In this document: in pieces, positions 1 through 26,685 of the stretch | Layout of the letters: the number at the start of each line of letters is the position of its first letter | Numbering within the stretch: the first letter of the stretch is position 1 | Source: Hemicordylus capensis | Taxonomy: Eukaryota; Chordata; Lepidosauria; Squamata; Cordylidae | Reading direction: 5' to 3' | Length of the DNA stretch: 64,000 nt | Assembly: GCF_027244095.1 (NCBI RefSeq) | Contig: NC_069659.1 | Span: 26,320,501-26,384,500, forward strand | Position numbers and translations under genes: made by a program | The notes under the pieces: model-generated | Told to the model about the DNA's origin: nothing | Database searches by the model: none | The model's input: the letters and a program-made list of their open reading frames with translations, nothing else

Positions 1-146
1 TGGTTTTAATGTTGTTTTAAATTTTAAATTGTTGTAATGTTTTAACCTTTTCATTCCTTGTTTTTATTGTATTGTTGTAAATCGCCCAGAGACTTGCATT
101 TTGTGTGGTATATAAATATGTTAAACAAACAAACAAACAAACAAAC
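1..146 (+). mobile_element. L2-like LINE 3' end
   Basis: TTTTAATGTTGTTTT-rich 3' UTR with ATCGCCCAGAGACTTGC and a terminal (CAAA) run at 123-144. It is cut by the window edge. Confidence 0.6.
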
Positions 147-235
147 CAATAAAATAAGGAGCTCCTGCTGCACATATTGCCTTGCTTGGTATTTTAAAAA
201 GCCCCTTCTTCATCACAAACCTTCATCCATCCATT

Positions 236-557
236 CAGGGGCGTAACTACCATTAGGCAAGGGGAGGCTGTCGTCTTGGGGCCCCACTGCCTTGAGGGCC
301 CCCCCAGAGGCACATCACATGACTCCCCGCCCACCCGTGTTGCACCCCCTATGAATTATGTTGTGTCTCTTGGAGATCGGCAGGAACAGAGAGTAAAAGA
401 AACTCAATTCAATGTGAACTAAGTATTCATCGTATTCATAATGGTGATGTGAGTGTGAGTGCACAATATATTGTGAAGTGTGTTTGTGTGTGTATATCAG
501 CGGGGGCCCATTTTAAAATCTTGTCTCTGGGCCCCGTCCAACCTTGCTACGCCCCTG
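236..557. mobile_element. hAT-type MITE, 322 bp
   Basis: Ends CAGGGGCGTAACTA ... TTGCTACGCCCCTG, flanked by near-matching 8-bp target duplications CATCCATT and CATCCATC. Same family as 14338, 33233 and 46819. Confidence 0.75.
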
Positions 558-849
558 CATCCATCCATTCATTTGAAATATTTATACCCTGCCACTCCAG
601 TACACTACTGCTCAGGGCAGCTCATAACAATACCCTTGCCCCCTGTTGAGATCATAAGGGGGAACCTGGTTGCTTATGCTGCCAGGCCATCGGGTGGTTA
701 CTTGAAATTTGGCCTTCTCTATAGTTGTCCGGGGACTTTGGAATGCACTCTCTGTCAGAATAAGGTATATTTATACTACCAGGTAGTATATACATTTGAA
801 AAATAACTAAATCAATAAAGTGAGCAGTACCACCCCATGTCTGTGAAGC

Positions 850-1130
850 AGCAGAGGAAGCCGCTTTATATCTAACCAGACCACCAGTCCATTAGCTCAG
901 GATGGTCTACACTGACTGGCAGGGGTTCTCCATGGTTTCATGCAGGAGTTTCTCCCAGCCCTATCTGGAGATGCTGGGGATTGAACCTGGGACCTTGTGC
1001 ATGCATGCATGCAAGCAAATGCTGTCTCACTGAACTATGGCCCCATCACCTGAGGGGAATATCTTACAGTGCTCACATGTAGTCACCTATCCAAATGTAA
1101 ACCAGGGCAGACTCAGCTCTCCTTCCCAAA
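850..1130 (-). repeat. SINE copy keeping both tRNA-Ala-like and 5S-like parts
   Basis: Carries GGGATTGAACCTGGGACC and CTCACTGAACTATGGCCCC (tRNA B- and A-box regions, reverse) followed by the 5S-derived ATATCTTACAGTGCTCACA and CCAGGGCAGACTCAGC. It links the two SINE subfamilies. Confidence 0.65.
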
Positions 1131-1939
1131 TCCTGGAAGAGCTCTGAGCATTATAATCAGGAGTCACTTTGTTCAAAATCAAGTAAATATATTTGAGTGT
1201 GAAAGTCTGTGGCTTGCCTGCCTCTCTTGATAGGGCATGCTAGCAGAATGGGCCATATTCAGACTGACTAAACACACCAGCTGACATCTAGATTAACTAC
1301 AGGGTAGGGGAAATTTTTGCTGATCTCTCTTTACCTCTGAAGTCTGTTGTGCCCCACCACCCCCTCCCCCACAATATGTCCCGGATGCCTGTGTGACAAC
1401 TTAGCCTTCCCCAATAGAGGGAGCTCCTGAATGGGTAACTGATAGAACTCTAGTAGACACATATGGATCTAGCCTAGTGAGTTTTCATTTGTCCCCTCTT
1501 GGGCGCCACCACTCTCTGATGCCAGCTTAGGTGAAGCTATCACCCCTAGTGTTCTACCAGCCTGGCTTTTACTCCTTGGGGATTCACAGAAGTGGCCAGG
1601 CAAAACTGACACTGCTTCAGAGTCTATGGGAAGACTTGAATTAGAAATGGCACCTCCGGTTGGCAAATCCCAAACTTTATCCATGCATTAATTTATTTTA
1701 GAATTGCATTAAGTATATAGCAAGGTGCTCCTCCTGCCCTCCCTCCCTCCTATTGCTATACTGCCCCATCTGTCAGCTCTGGGCAGTTCGCGACAAACAA
1801 AACAGAGACATAATCAGTTAAAACCAACAAAACAATTAGAAACTAAAACAATAGAAAGAAGTTTAAAACAATTAAAAAACAGTTTTAAAACACTGGAATA
1901 ATGGTTTTATTTCCAGTTTATCTTGTATTTTATTATTTA

Positions 1940-2361
1940 CTAGTATGTGTAAGCCCGTTGTAATAACGGGCTCTAGTGGGGAGGGGTTTCCCGCTGCCGC
2001 CTCACCCGCCTCGGGCGCACTCCTTGGGCCAACACCTCCGCCGCCGCCTCGGGCGCTCTCTCCGCCTGCCGTTTCTTGTGGCGGCGGCCGCCGCCATCGG
2101 AGCCAGTCGCCCCACCACGGCCACCGCCTCCTTGGCCCGCACTCCTTGGGCCGAGGCCGCGGCTCCGCCGCCGCCTCGGCCGCACTCTCCGCCCGCCGCT
2201 TCTGCTCCTTCTGGTCTCCCGTGGCGGCGGCCGCCGCCATCGGGGCCAGTCACCCACCGGCGGCCAGGTCCAACATGGCCGCCCATCTCCGCGCATGCCC
2301 AGAACGGGCGAAAAAGACACGGGCGGCACGGACGCACGCCCAAGGCTTTTATGGGTAAGGA
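1940..2361 (-). mobile_element. Helitron-like non-autonomous element, GC-rich
   Basis: Read on the minus strand it starts TCCTTACC, has a very GC-rich body of GCC/CCG runs, and ends with the hairpin AGCCCGTT..AACGGGCT followed by TACACATACTAG. The bases outside are A and T, fitting Helitron insertion between A and T without target duplication. It interrupts an L2 tail (1690-1939). GC content makes every frame open; no protein is claimed. Confidence 0.55.
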
Positions 2362-3283
2362 TTTCCAATTTAATGGCAAGTGAAGTGAAAAATAATATGA
2401 AATAATTACACTGGGGGAACCCTGTTACAGAATTGGTGGACCTGTTCACATAAGCAAATATTTTGGAATCAATAACTGTAAAAATGTTAGAGATTAAAGG
2501 GGTTTTGATACCCTTCCATTCTAAACATTTAACTCTGAGTTCTCCAGATGAATCAAGAATGAAACTGGAACTAGAACTAGAGTATCATATATTAATTGCA
2601 GCAAGACATACAATAGTTGTACAATTCTTACAAAGATGGTAATATTTAGAGAAAGGAGGAGAAGAGAGATAATTTGGAGATGTATTGGCAAAAATTGTAT
2701 TGTATTTACCAGCAGCTATTGTCAAGTCTCATCCTCGTTAAGAGATATCAAGGACATGCACATGACTTTGGGTGGGTGGGGAGGGTGGCCAAGGGGGAAG
2801 GCAGGGTTTTACCTACCTCCCCCCCCCCAAAAAAATTATCCTGCTGCTCAAAGCAGTGTGGATTGAGCACCCAGATAAGCCTGCTGCTCTGAGCAATGCG
2901 GATCCCAGCCTCCAGGTATCCCACAATGCACCATGTGATGAGTGTGGTGCATTGGGGGATCTCCTGTGAGTCTGACGCTCTAGGCAGACGACTCTGTGTG
3001 CAGCCCAAGCACACACACACAACCCTGGCCCTGGGGCTGAGGTTGTGCTTGCACCCTCTAGCCCCAGTTAAGGGCCAGGGTGAAAATTCGGGCTAGTGGG
3101 GTTGGAAGTGCTGGGAATGGAGCGATTGCAGCAGTCCATATGAGCAGCCCAACTCAGGCTGAGCTGCCCTAGCCTATGTGGGTTGCTCATGTAAATAGCC
3201 TCATGGAAGTGTATATAAGTTTTAATAACTAGAATTTTTAAGGTAGATATATTGTTTATAAATATGGTACTGTGGGGGGAAAG

Positions 3284-3350
3284 TGTAGACACTACTGAGC
3301 TAGACGGACCAATGGTCTAACCTGGTACAAGACAGCTTCCTATGTCCGTA
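3284..3350 (+). repeat. SINE body fragment
   Basis: CTGAGCTAGACGGACCAATG through TTCCTATGTCCG. Confidence 0.55.
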
Positions 3351-3769
3351 CGTTCTTGAAAATACAAATTTATCTCCTTTTCTTGTACTTTCTCTTTTTT
3401 TCTTGTGCTGTTTGCCCTCACTGTTTCTGGCAGCTTCAATCCTTCCTTTCTACTGCCTTGTAGGTCTCTCATTTCTTTGTGCTCTGCAACCTGACTTTTT
3501 TCCACCCCTCATATCACCCCAGTGAAGTGTGTTTCTTGCCATTTGCATTTTGCTAGGCTCTGGTGAGTTAGAGCATAAAACAATCTTTCTGGCATGGAGA
3601 CTGAGTTATGAAACAGAAAGTAAAGCAAAGCAGGGAGAGTGCAGAACCAGCAGTTACATCCTTGCCAAAATATGTTTTTAATAAGAATAAAAAGAGAGCT
3701 TTTACATTTCTATTTCACTCTGTAAACTGTCACTCTTCCTACTTTGTGAGCTGCCAAATTGGATCCAGC

Positions 3770-4145
3770 TACACCATGTTTTCCACACCAGAAGACTACC
3801 AGCCCTTCGTCTCACCCCAAGAAAGTAACCTACCACTGTTACAGTATGTGCCACCTGTTGGAAGTGAAGGACTCTCTCTCTCTCTCCTTCTTCTTCTATC
3901 ACACACGCTCACCTCTCTCTCTGTACCATGTGTGCAGAGATGCACACAGCATCTCTCTGCATCCACCTAGCTAGATTAGAGATTCTATCTCTCCACTTTC
4001 CTATCTAGAATGGAGTTCTCCAATAAAGACTCCTTATATTGATTTGAAACTATGAACTGGCTCCAAGTTTCTTTTGCTCTCAGCAAATGTGTATGCCTGG
4101 GCAGAATCCACTGTGTTTTGCCTCAGTGCACTCTGCTGTAATAGA
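3770..4145 (+). mobile_element. Possible LTR-type fossil
   Basis: AATAAA followed by a U5-like stretch and an upstream pyrimidine-rich block give an LTR-like layout. No internal region, second LTR or target duplication was found. Broken or solo, of unknown age. Confidence 0.25.
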
Positions 4146-4147
4146 AG

Positions 4148-4176
4148 GGTATCTATCTATCTATCTATCTATCTAA
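4148..4176 (+). repeat. (TATC)n microsatellite
   Basis: About six TATC units. A separate ATC run lies at 4258-4282. Confidence 0.9.
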
Positions 4177-4300
4177 GCCATCTTATTTGTTTGTTATTTC
4201 TCTTTGTAAACCGCCCTGAGCCATTTTTGGAAGGGCGGTATAGAAACTGAATTATTTATTATCATCATCATCATCATCATCATTATTTGATTTTTATACC

Positions 4301-4665
4301 ATAGGAACATAGGAAACTGCCACATACTGAGTCAGACCATTGGTCTATCTAGCTCAGTATTGTCTTCACAGACTGGCAGTGGTTTCTCCAAGGTTGCAGG
4401 CAGGAATCTCCCCCAGCCCTATCTTGGAGAAGCCAGGGAGGGAACTTGAAACCTTCTGCTCTTCCCAGAGCGGCTTCATCCCCTGAGGGGAATATCTTGC
4501 AGTGCTCACACATCAAGTCTCCCATTCAGATGCAACCAGGGCAGACCGTGCTTAGCTATGGGGACAAGTCATGCTTGCTACCACAAGACCAGCTCTCCTC
4601 TCCAAGACCAGCTCTCCTCTCCAAGACCAGCTTTCCTCTCCTCTGCAAGACCAGCTCTCCTCTCC
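4301..4665 (-). repeat. 5S/tRNA chimeric SINE
   Basis: Minus-strand copy, from the ATAGGAACATAGGAAACTGCC end to the 5S-derived head with CAGGGCAGACCGTGCTTAGC. Confidence 0.7.
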
Positions 4666-5290
4666 TCTACCGCCCTTCCAAAATGGCTCAGGGTGATTTA
4701 CAATTAAAACAAAGCATTAAAATAGTAAAGAGCTAAAACAAAAATTAAAAACAATATAACAACAATTAACAAATTAAAAAACATTTTAAAACAATCAAAC
4801 AATTGCAGTAATTGAAAACCCCAAAACCAGGTTAGAATATTAAAACCAATTTAAAAACTCTGGGAAGTCAGGCCAAACAAATACATTGTAAGGGCTCTCC
4901 TGAAGGCTAATAGAGAATTCAAATTACGGATTTCTGTAGGGAGTGCATTCCACAGCCCCAGAGCAGCTATAGAGAAGGCCCGCCTCTGAGTCACCATCAG
5001 ACAAACTGGTGGTAACTGGAGATGAACCTCCTCAGATGACCTTAATGTGTGGTGGGGATCATGCAGAGAGACATCCCAACACCACCCACAGTTGTAGGAT
5101 ATACCCAATTAATCCAACTCGGTGAATGACTTTAAACCTGCTTATAAAAATTAGTGCATCCCAACAGCTGGAACATGTGTGTGTGTTTGAGAGACTGGAA
5201 GAAGGTGTTGGGAAGGAACATGGCTTATGTTGATTGACAGTACTAGAAAGCAACAGGGGCAATTCCTTATTTTTCACGGGCTCATCCTTC
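4666..5290 (-). mobile_element. L2-like LINE 3' fragment
   Basis: The minus-strand frame 4851-5108 contains RRAFSIAALGLWNALPTEIR, the C-terminal L2 signature, followed by an AT-rich 3' UTR with GGTAGAGGAGAGG at its border with the SINE. Confidence 0.7.
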
Positions 5291-6194
5291 AGATAACCCA
5301 TATTGTTTAGACTTTAAAGGCCAGCAGCAGAACTGAACAGCTGAGCTGGGAAAGCATATTGTGAGCCAATGACGCTCATACTAAATCAGTGCAACATGTT
5401 CTAGCTGACTTGCTCCCATCACTATTCTTATATAAATACGCCTTACAATAAGTAAGTAAGTAATCAGAGAAATAATGAACATGCACAACAGACCTAATAA
5501 ACTGGAAAGCACATTTTAAGAGTGGGTTTGTCTGGTATGATGATTATTTTATTGGTTTTGTCCACTGCTTTTCATCTGCAAGATTTATTTTTTTAAAATG
5601 TGTTCATTAGATTCAGGAGGGGTTGCCAAGCTGGCTCTCCTCATCCACAAATCTAAACTGCGTGCATTACATGAGGAGGGAGCAGGGAGTGTATGAAGTC
5701 CTTGACAGATCACCATATATGGCTCATGAGATGAAGGTCCCCCCCCTTTTTTTTTCTGGACGAGTGAGAACATTTATAGCCTGGGGCACAGCATCTATAG
5801 CCAAGATCTAGGGACAAATGGCTGGAAATAACAATCAGCCTGGTGTATGAGGCTTGGAACTGCAGCCTCCAGAGCAGATGAAGATGTACTTCTTAAGCAT
5901 CTCTGGCAGTGGAATAAGGAACGGAGCAATCCAGGATTATGGAAATGAATTACAGAATCTGTTTTTTGTTAATTCCTAGAGTCTTACTCATTGGACAGCT
6001 TTTGAGGCTTGGCTTCCTTTTGTTCGAGGTCCCTTGAAAAAGCCTCTGGCTGTTTCCAGAACATTGAGTAGCAGCACAAGAAACAAAAATTAATGGGGGA
6101 GCACAGAAGGGGCAAAGTGCATTTCTAGGTCTCCCATGTTAAATTTCTAAAAGAGAAATGGAGGCTGAAGCTGGAGGGAGGGGCAACGACTTTT
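5291..6194. other. Intergenic stretch without recognised features
   Basis: I see no gene or clear repeat here beyond short low-complexity runs. Small open frames have no recognisable motifs. Confidence 0.5.
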
Positions 6195-6312
6195 CTTTTT
6201 AGACTGTGAGCCCTTTTGGGACAGGGATCCACTTTATTAATTCATTATTGTCTTCTTTGTGTAAACCGCTTTGGGAACTTCTGTTGAAAAGTGGTATATA
6301 AATATTTGTTCA
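6195..6312 (+). repeat. R1/L2-type tail fragment
   Basis: TTTAGACTGTGAGCCCTTTT through GTGGTATATAAATATTTG. Confidence 0.6.
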
Positions 6313-7599
6313 TGGTTTGTTTTGTTGTTTTGTTTTCTGAGAAGGTGCTTGCCCACTTTTGTTTCCCCCTCTGGAGTTGCTCTCGGGAGCATTACAAAAT
6401 GCACCTCTTAACTGTCCTTCATGGCGTGAACCACATTATGCAGATTTTTGTCATCCTAAAATCCATTTTTACCATTTGTTCTTTGTTTAAGGGAAGCAAA
6501 GAAGCGAGATGTATGTTAAAAATGGATAGCCTCAATATGCAATGTATTCTCACTGATGGAGAGAGACCTCAGTGCTGTATACCCCTGTCAAGGAAATGAC
6601 TCCACTGACATGGAGTAATGTTGCAATAGTTTCTCGTAAGTGAGGTAAGATTAGACAACTGTTCTCATGTGTAATAGTCTTTCTGCTGCAATTCCAAATT
6701 TGGCAGAACACCAGAATTCAAGTCACCAAACCCCTTTCCCCACCAATTGCTCTTTGCTACAGTTCTCCCCACCACACATATACAGCAATTTCCTCCTTGT
6801 CTCACCCCAAGGGGTGCCAAGATTAGCCTGGCATCTACAGGAATTGACATCAATCTCTGGGTCACCACTGGAAACAATTCTGGAGATTTTAATGTCTTGA
6901 TATTGGTGGTGGTGGGGATTGGTGGGACGGATATCCAGAATAGCTTCAGTCAGACTGCCTTTGAACAAAACGTGAAACTGGAGGAAACCATGGCAGAGGT
7001 TCAAGATTTTGCTCCTCTGAATGTGTGAACCAGTGATTTTGTCACGGAACCATGGGTCGGTTTTAGCTCCCAAACCTGAATCAGAACTTCCAGTCTGCTC
7101 TCAGTTGCACCACCAAAATCTAAGGTCCAAAAGTGGGATCATGTCGTCCTAATCATGCTGCTATGTTCTTCAGTTTTTGCAAGCTGCACAAACTGGAGTA
7201 GAGGGTAGGAAGCTTCTCCCTCTCTCCTTCTAGATTGATTGCTGCTGCTTTCCTTCATGCAAAGGAGGAAGCCCATGCAGTCAGTTCCTTTCCCTTGCAG
7301 GCGGGGAGACAAACTGCGGGTCCATTGGACCCACAGTTTGCCATTACATCCGAAGGTGGCCTTAGAGTTAGCAGCCCTACCCATGCACTTACTGCCTTCA
7401 TTTTAGAGGCCCCCGCCTCACCCCTGCCCCCCATCCAAGCTTCAACACTGGGAAGAAGACCAGGAGGGAGATAACAAGTTTCAAAAGGGCATTTGAAGCA
7501 CCACTTCTGCCTACTTGCAGATCTTCCTCTACAATTGCTCCCCAAGGCCTTGCGTTTCTGTCCTTGATAAGGTTGGGACCATAAATAGACAAGCTGATG

Positions 7600-7890
7600 T
7601 CTTCTTCTTCAGTGATGTGCTGTCACAAAAAGATGCTTTGCATGATGTGGTGTTTTTGGTTAACCTGTTCATTGATCCAGGCCAGCTTTTGAATGATGCT
7701 TTAGTTACTTTTATTCCAGTCCTGGAGTAGAGGCGGGGCTAACAAACAGCCAGCAGCAAGAGCACTGAAGGCAGACTGCACTTGCCTCTCTGTAAATAAT
7801 ATCTGTCTCATTAAATTGTTAATATTCCTGATTCAACTCCACTGTCTTGTCCTTGCATACCACAACTCTCTCCTCTGGATTCTACCCATG
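7600..7890 (+). repeat. Unclassified interspersed element, inverted copy of the gene A intron 4 insertion
   Basis: The stretch from about CCAGGCCAGCTTTTGAATGA to TACCACAACTCTCTCCTC matches the reverse complement of 20048-20225. Neighbouring sequence (7040-7400) shares ACTGCGGGTCCATTGGACCC with the outer part of the same insertion. It may be LTR-derived; no coding part is seen. The family is not identified. Confidence 0.45.
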
Positions 7891-8015
7891 ACAAAAAGGA
7901 TTTTTATTTTCCAGATTGTGAGCTAACCAGCTTTATGGTTCCTAGTATGCCCTTGTTTTTTCACATTAGCCACTTTAACACTTTGAAGATTTGTACAGAA
8001 TAATTCCCTTTAGAT

Positions 8016-8477
8016 CAGCGTTCTTCACTGTAGGACTTGGGGGCCAGTGGCAGCCCCTAAGTGCGGTTCTCTGCACCAATTCTTTACTGGGCCTGTTGGA
8101 AGCTTTTCTCAAAGTTGAATACTCTGCATGCACCCTCTGGCACCCTGTGGAGATGACAATTCTCACTGTGCAGCGCTGTGCTTTGTCCAGTGCTGGGGTC
8201 CCCTTTAAGGGAAATGGTGCCCTCTTGAGCCCCTGCGCCATCTTGGAAGGCATGCACTGAGTGCTTGAAAGTGTAACCCTTCCCCTTCCTGGTGCTTGCC
8301 TCCTGGAATTCTTAGGAGAGGGCTCGTCTCTCTTAAAGGCCCCTCTCAGCGCTGAGAAAAGTGCAGTACTGTGCGGAGGTCAGCACAATGGGAAGCGGCT
8401 CTCACAATGAAGTTTTTTTTTTAAAACCCTTTAAAAACCAAAACTGGCCCCTGCTTGAAAAATAGTGCTGATCATGG
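8016..8477. mobile_element. hAT-type element related to 42375-42770
   Basis: Starts CAGCGTTCTTCACTG and ends near TAGTGCTGATCATGG, with 7-of-8 target duplications CTTTAGAT and CTTTCGAT. The body shares GCCCTCTTGAGCCCCTGC and CATCTTGGAAGGCATG with the 42.4-kb copy. Confidence 0.7.
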
Positions 8478-8638
8478 CTTTCGATGGTACTTTCCTGTAT
8501 GCTAGATAAACCATCCATGTCTCAAGAATGGAAGCCAGAATAGAATATGCTTGTAATACAGAAGTGTATATGGTTCCTCCTGGCCAAGTTATCTTGGGGT
8601 GGGAAACTAACAGTGCTGCACTGCAGCAGTTCTACTGT

Positions 8639-8640
<2 letters not shown>

Positions 8641-8680
<40 letters not shown>

Positions 8681-8686
8681 CACTAC
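8641..8686 (+). repeat. (CTA)n microsatellite
   Basis: About 13 CTA units followed by CAC and ACA-rich sequence. Confidence 0.95.
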
Positions 8687-8872
8687 ACAATAAAAACAAC
8701 CATGATAACAACAACAGTAAAGGCCCACATGCTCTATTATAGCCTTTCAGTGTGATGGAAGCAGAGCGATGGGTCTGCAAGGTGCCTTCAGTGTCTCTAC
8801 ACTGAAGGCTTCTTGTGCAATGGACAGTGTGGAAGGGGAGTGGGGAGCAATTTTTGCCTCCGAAATCCCTTT

Positions 8873-8893
8873 ACACACACACACACACACACA
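8873..8893 (+). repeat. (CA)n microsatellite
   Basis: Ten CA units. Confidence 0.9.
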
Positions 8894-10207
8894 GCTTGTG
8901 AATGGGCCCGTTCCCCCCACCCACATGTGATATTGGGAGTGGCACAGGATTGGTTGATTGCCTTCAGTTCCTTAGCTGAATCATGATGTGAGAACAAAAA
9001 CTCAGTAGTCTTTGTATAGCACTGAGGATGCTGTCTCACACTGAAACGTCTGCTGTTTTGTTACATCTGTGGTTTAGTTTTTAAGTTTTAAACTTTTGAA
9101 TGTTTTTAAACTTTTAACCTTTATTGTGCCTTAAAGAAGGCCATTGAAAAAGCTTTGCAATTTCAAAATGTATTCAAAGGGGCTGGGAGGCAGAGAGAGG
9201 CCTTCCATCCGGAGAGAAGGAAGGTTTGATTTTGTGGTTTATTTTCTCAGCATTGACTATAATGTGGTGCTGTTACTTGCTGCTATAAGTATCTGGTTTT
9301 GCTGGATCTCAGATTGGGGAAGTCAGAAACTTGAGTGCCTTCCCTGCCCCTCTGCAGCTATGTTATGGTCTGTTTGTGAGATGGTGAGAAATGTGACAGC
9401 TCTCTCTGTGTTATTTCTTGGTGATTGCCTTGACTAACTTGTGTTTCACACACTGCTCTGGTCTCAGGGTTGGAGCCACCATTGGCCAAATGGGTTCCAA
9501 GAACCTGGGCCACCACACCTCGGAGCCTTGCCTTGTGCCCCAGCCACACCCCCTGTGTTTGATGTCAGATGCAGGGTGCATAGCTTTGCTTGCAAACTGG
9601 GCCAAAAGGTCTCGTTGGCAAGCAAGCCCCAGCCCCTGCATCTTATATCAGATGCAGGGTTGGGGCTTAGCAAGGGGGCAGGGCTAGGAGTCCATGGCAG
9701 CGGAGTGGACCCTGGCCATCACTGGCCTCCCTCTGCCCCTGTCTGGCCTTCTCTGCATTGCTTATCTCACATAGTCAAACTATGGCTGCAGATGTTGCTG
9801 TAGTTTTCATTCATTCATTCATTCGATTTGTACACTGCCCCAAATTTCCATCTCTGGGCAATTAACAGTTGAGCTTATGGCTATGCTTGCTAGCTGCTAA
9901 GGATGCTGATGTGCTGTGGCAGCTGTTGCAATTAAGGACAGAATCATAATCATGTGAGATAGAGCAACTTGTGCCGACAATGTTATTGCAGCGCAGGAAC
10001 TGTGACTGGCAATGGATTCTGGGTCAGTGATTCCTTTTTTGGCCATCTTTGGAATGTGTGTTTGGCAAAATGTGGTGTTCAGTGTTGGGAAGAAATGTGT
10101 TTGTTGCTCTGCACTCTTGTATTTCAAGGCAGGGTTACAAAACATGTGCACGCACAGTGCACTCTTCTTGTTCCGCCCATAAGGATCAATGGGGAACTAG
10201 AATAAAA

Positions 10208-10439
10208 CACCAAAGTGGGTTGGGTAGTACAGTGCAATGGGTGCTACCTATCACCCAACCCACAAAAGAAATGGGCAAGTGTGCAATTTTTAATTTTTTT
10301 AACCTAACTCCCATAGGATCATGTGAGTTTTTTGGGGGGAAGTTTAGAAACATTTAAGAAAATAGTTTCTTGCCCATTTCTTTTGTGGGTTGGGTGGTAG
10401 ATAGCACCATCATGCCCTACCATCCAACCCACTTTGGTG
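10208..10439. repeat. Long imperfect palindrome downstream of gene A
   Basis: Arms 10208-10279 (CACCAAAGTGGGTTGGGTAG onward) and 10369-10439 are near reverse complements around a 90-bp AT-rich spacer. It may be the core of a MITE ending near TGTACACTCCTA at 10654. Family unknown. Confidence 0.6.
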
Positions 10440-11052
10440 TCACTAGGACCTACCTATGGGGAACAATGGGGTGATTCAAGTGCCCCATTGTTCCATATTG
10501 GCAAATCACGTTTTTTTGGGGGGGGGTTTGCACATTTCTGGTTTGATTTGTTGAACTGGCTGGCAATTGTCAGCTGGTTCAATGAATCAATTCAAATTTT
10601 TGCAAACTGATTCAAGGTTGAATCGAATCACAAAAAACGATTTGTGTACACTCCTAGTGTGAACCATGCAGAGTGGCAAAATGTGATGTTTTCCTCTTTC
10701 ACCACTTATTTATGGGTTGAGTGATTGCGATTATGGAACCTTGCACTGCCCTTATTCTGAATTAATTAATCCCGAATTAAAAGATATAGTCTTGGATTTG
10801 TAGCATTGGTGGAAGAGAACAACAAAAGAAACACAGAAAGCTATGTCACCCATAACAAGTTGTTTTATGGAAGAGTGAAACTTAAATGTTATAACACAGC
10901 ATATTACATAAATATGTTAGAGCGCTTCAGAGTTATTCACCTGTAAATTTGGATGAGACAACAATATCATGTGGCATTGCTGAATGGCCAATAAAAATGA
11001 TGATGTATAATCGTATACAGGAAATACTAATTAGGGAATATTGATTAGATGT

Positions 11053-25718
<14,666 letters not shown>

Positions 25719-25783
25719 GCTTCTTGCTGAGGTCACTGTGTCTTTGCTGCCCTTGGTCTATTTTCCTGTTGGCTATCCCCTGC

Positions 25784-25830
25784 TTATATAGCAATTGCAT
25801 GCTTCTTGACTCACAGGCCACAACATCCTC
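25784..25830 (-). promoter_or_regulatory. Gene A core promoter: TATA, AP-1 and PEA3/ETS sites
   Basis: On the minus strand GAGGATGT (25823-25830), TGAGTCA (25807-25813) and TATATAA (25784-25790) occur in that order upstream of the ATG. Human MMP1 has the same PEA3, AP-1, TATA order. The TATA position predicts transcription starting near 25755 and a 5' UTR of roughly 40 nt. By family knowledge AP-1/ETS pairing gives induction by growth factors and inflammation. The start site itself is inferred. Confidence 0.8.
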
Positions 25831-26039
25831 TGATTAGCGATCAGAGACATGTTCCTCATTGAGCAATAACAGCAGAATGTCATTTTTGACTATAATCATG
25901 ATTAATAGCAACAGTTAAAAGAAGTGTTATGCAATGCCAAACATGCTGTAATCATCATGTTTCCTTTGGGCTACATTATTTCCTTCAAAGGCTGCCATAG
26001 TGCCGTGAAACATCTGAAGGAACAGAGATGCTATAATGA

Positions 26040-26685
26040 CATATTTATTTTATTTATTGTTGCAGTTATATACCGCCTTTCGTTAAAAGACAACCCCAAG
26101 GCGGTTTACAAAAGTTAAAACATACAATAAAAAGACAATAAAAATATTAAGCTAAAAATATATAAAAACAAACCAAATTTAAAATCTATAAAATACAAGC
26201 ATAAAAACAATACAACAGGTAAAAACACACAGAAGCAGCAGTAAAAACGATTATGTAAAAGCCTGGATAAAAAGCCAAGTTTTAACAAGCTTTCTACAAG
26301 CCGTGATGGAGTCCAAGGAGCGAATGGCCACTGGGAGAGCATTCCAAAGTATGGGGGCAGCAACAGAGAAGGCCCTGTCCCGAGTGCATGACAGCCGGGC
26401 CTCTCTCATTGTCAGCACCCGGAGCAGGGCCCCCTCAGATGTCCTCATCAAGTGGACAGCAACCCTTGGGAGCAGGTGGTCCCTCAAATACCCCGGGCCC
26501 AAACCGTTAAGGGCTTTAAAGGTCAAAACCAGCACCTTGAATTGGACCCGGAAACGAACCGACAGCCAGTGCAACTCTTTCCAAATGGGCGTGATGTGCT
26601 CCCAACGGGCAGCTCTGGATAAAACCCTAGCTGCCACGTTTTGCACTAGCTGCAGTTTCCGGATATTCTTCAAGGGCAGCCCCAC
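26040..26685 (-). mobile_element. L2-like LINE, C-terminal ORF part and 3' UTR
   Basis: Continuation of the element at 26686-27501. The 3' end is AT-rich with the recurring pair TATATACCGCC / AAGGCGGTTTACAA seen in other L2 tails of the window (12841, 18440, 37350, 62100). Confidence 0.85.

Noticed and set aside
1872-2449. Long overlapping open frames on both strands in the GC-rich block, and a possible CpG-island promoter
   Set aside because: The block fits a Helitron-like insertion, the frames exist on both strands because of GC content, and no protein motif or adjoining gene was found.
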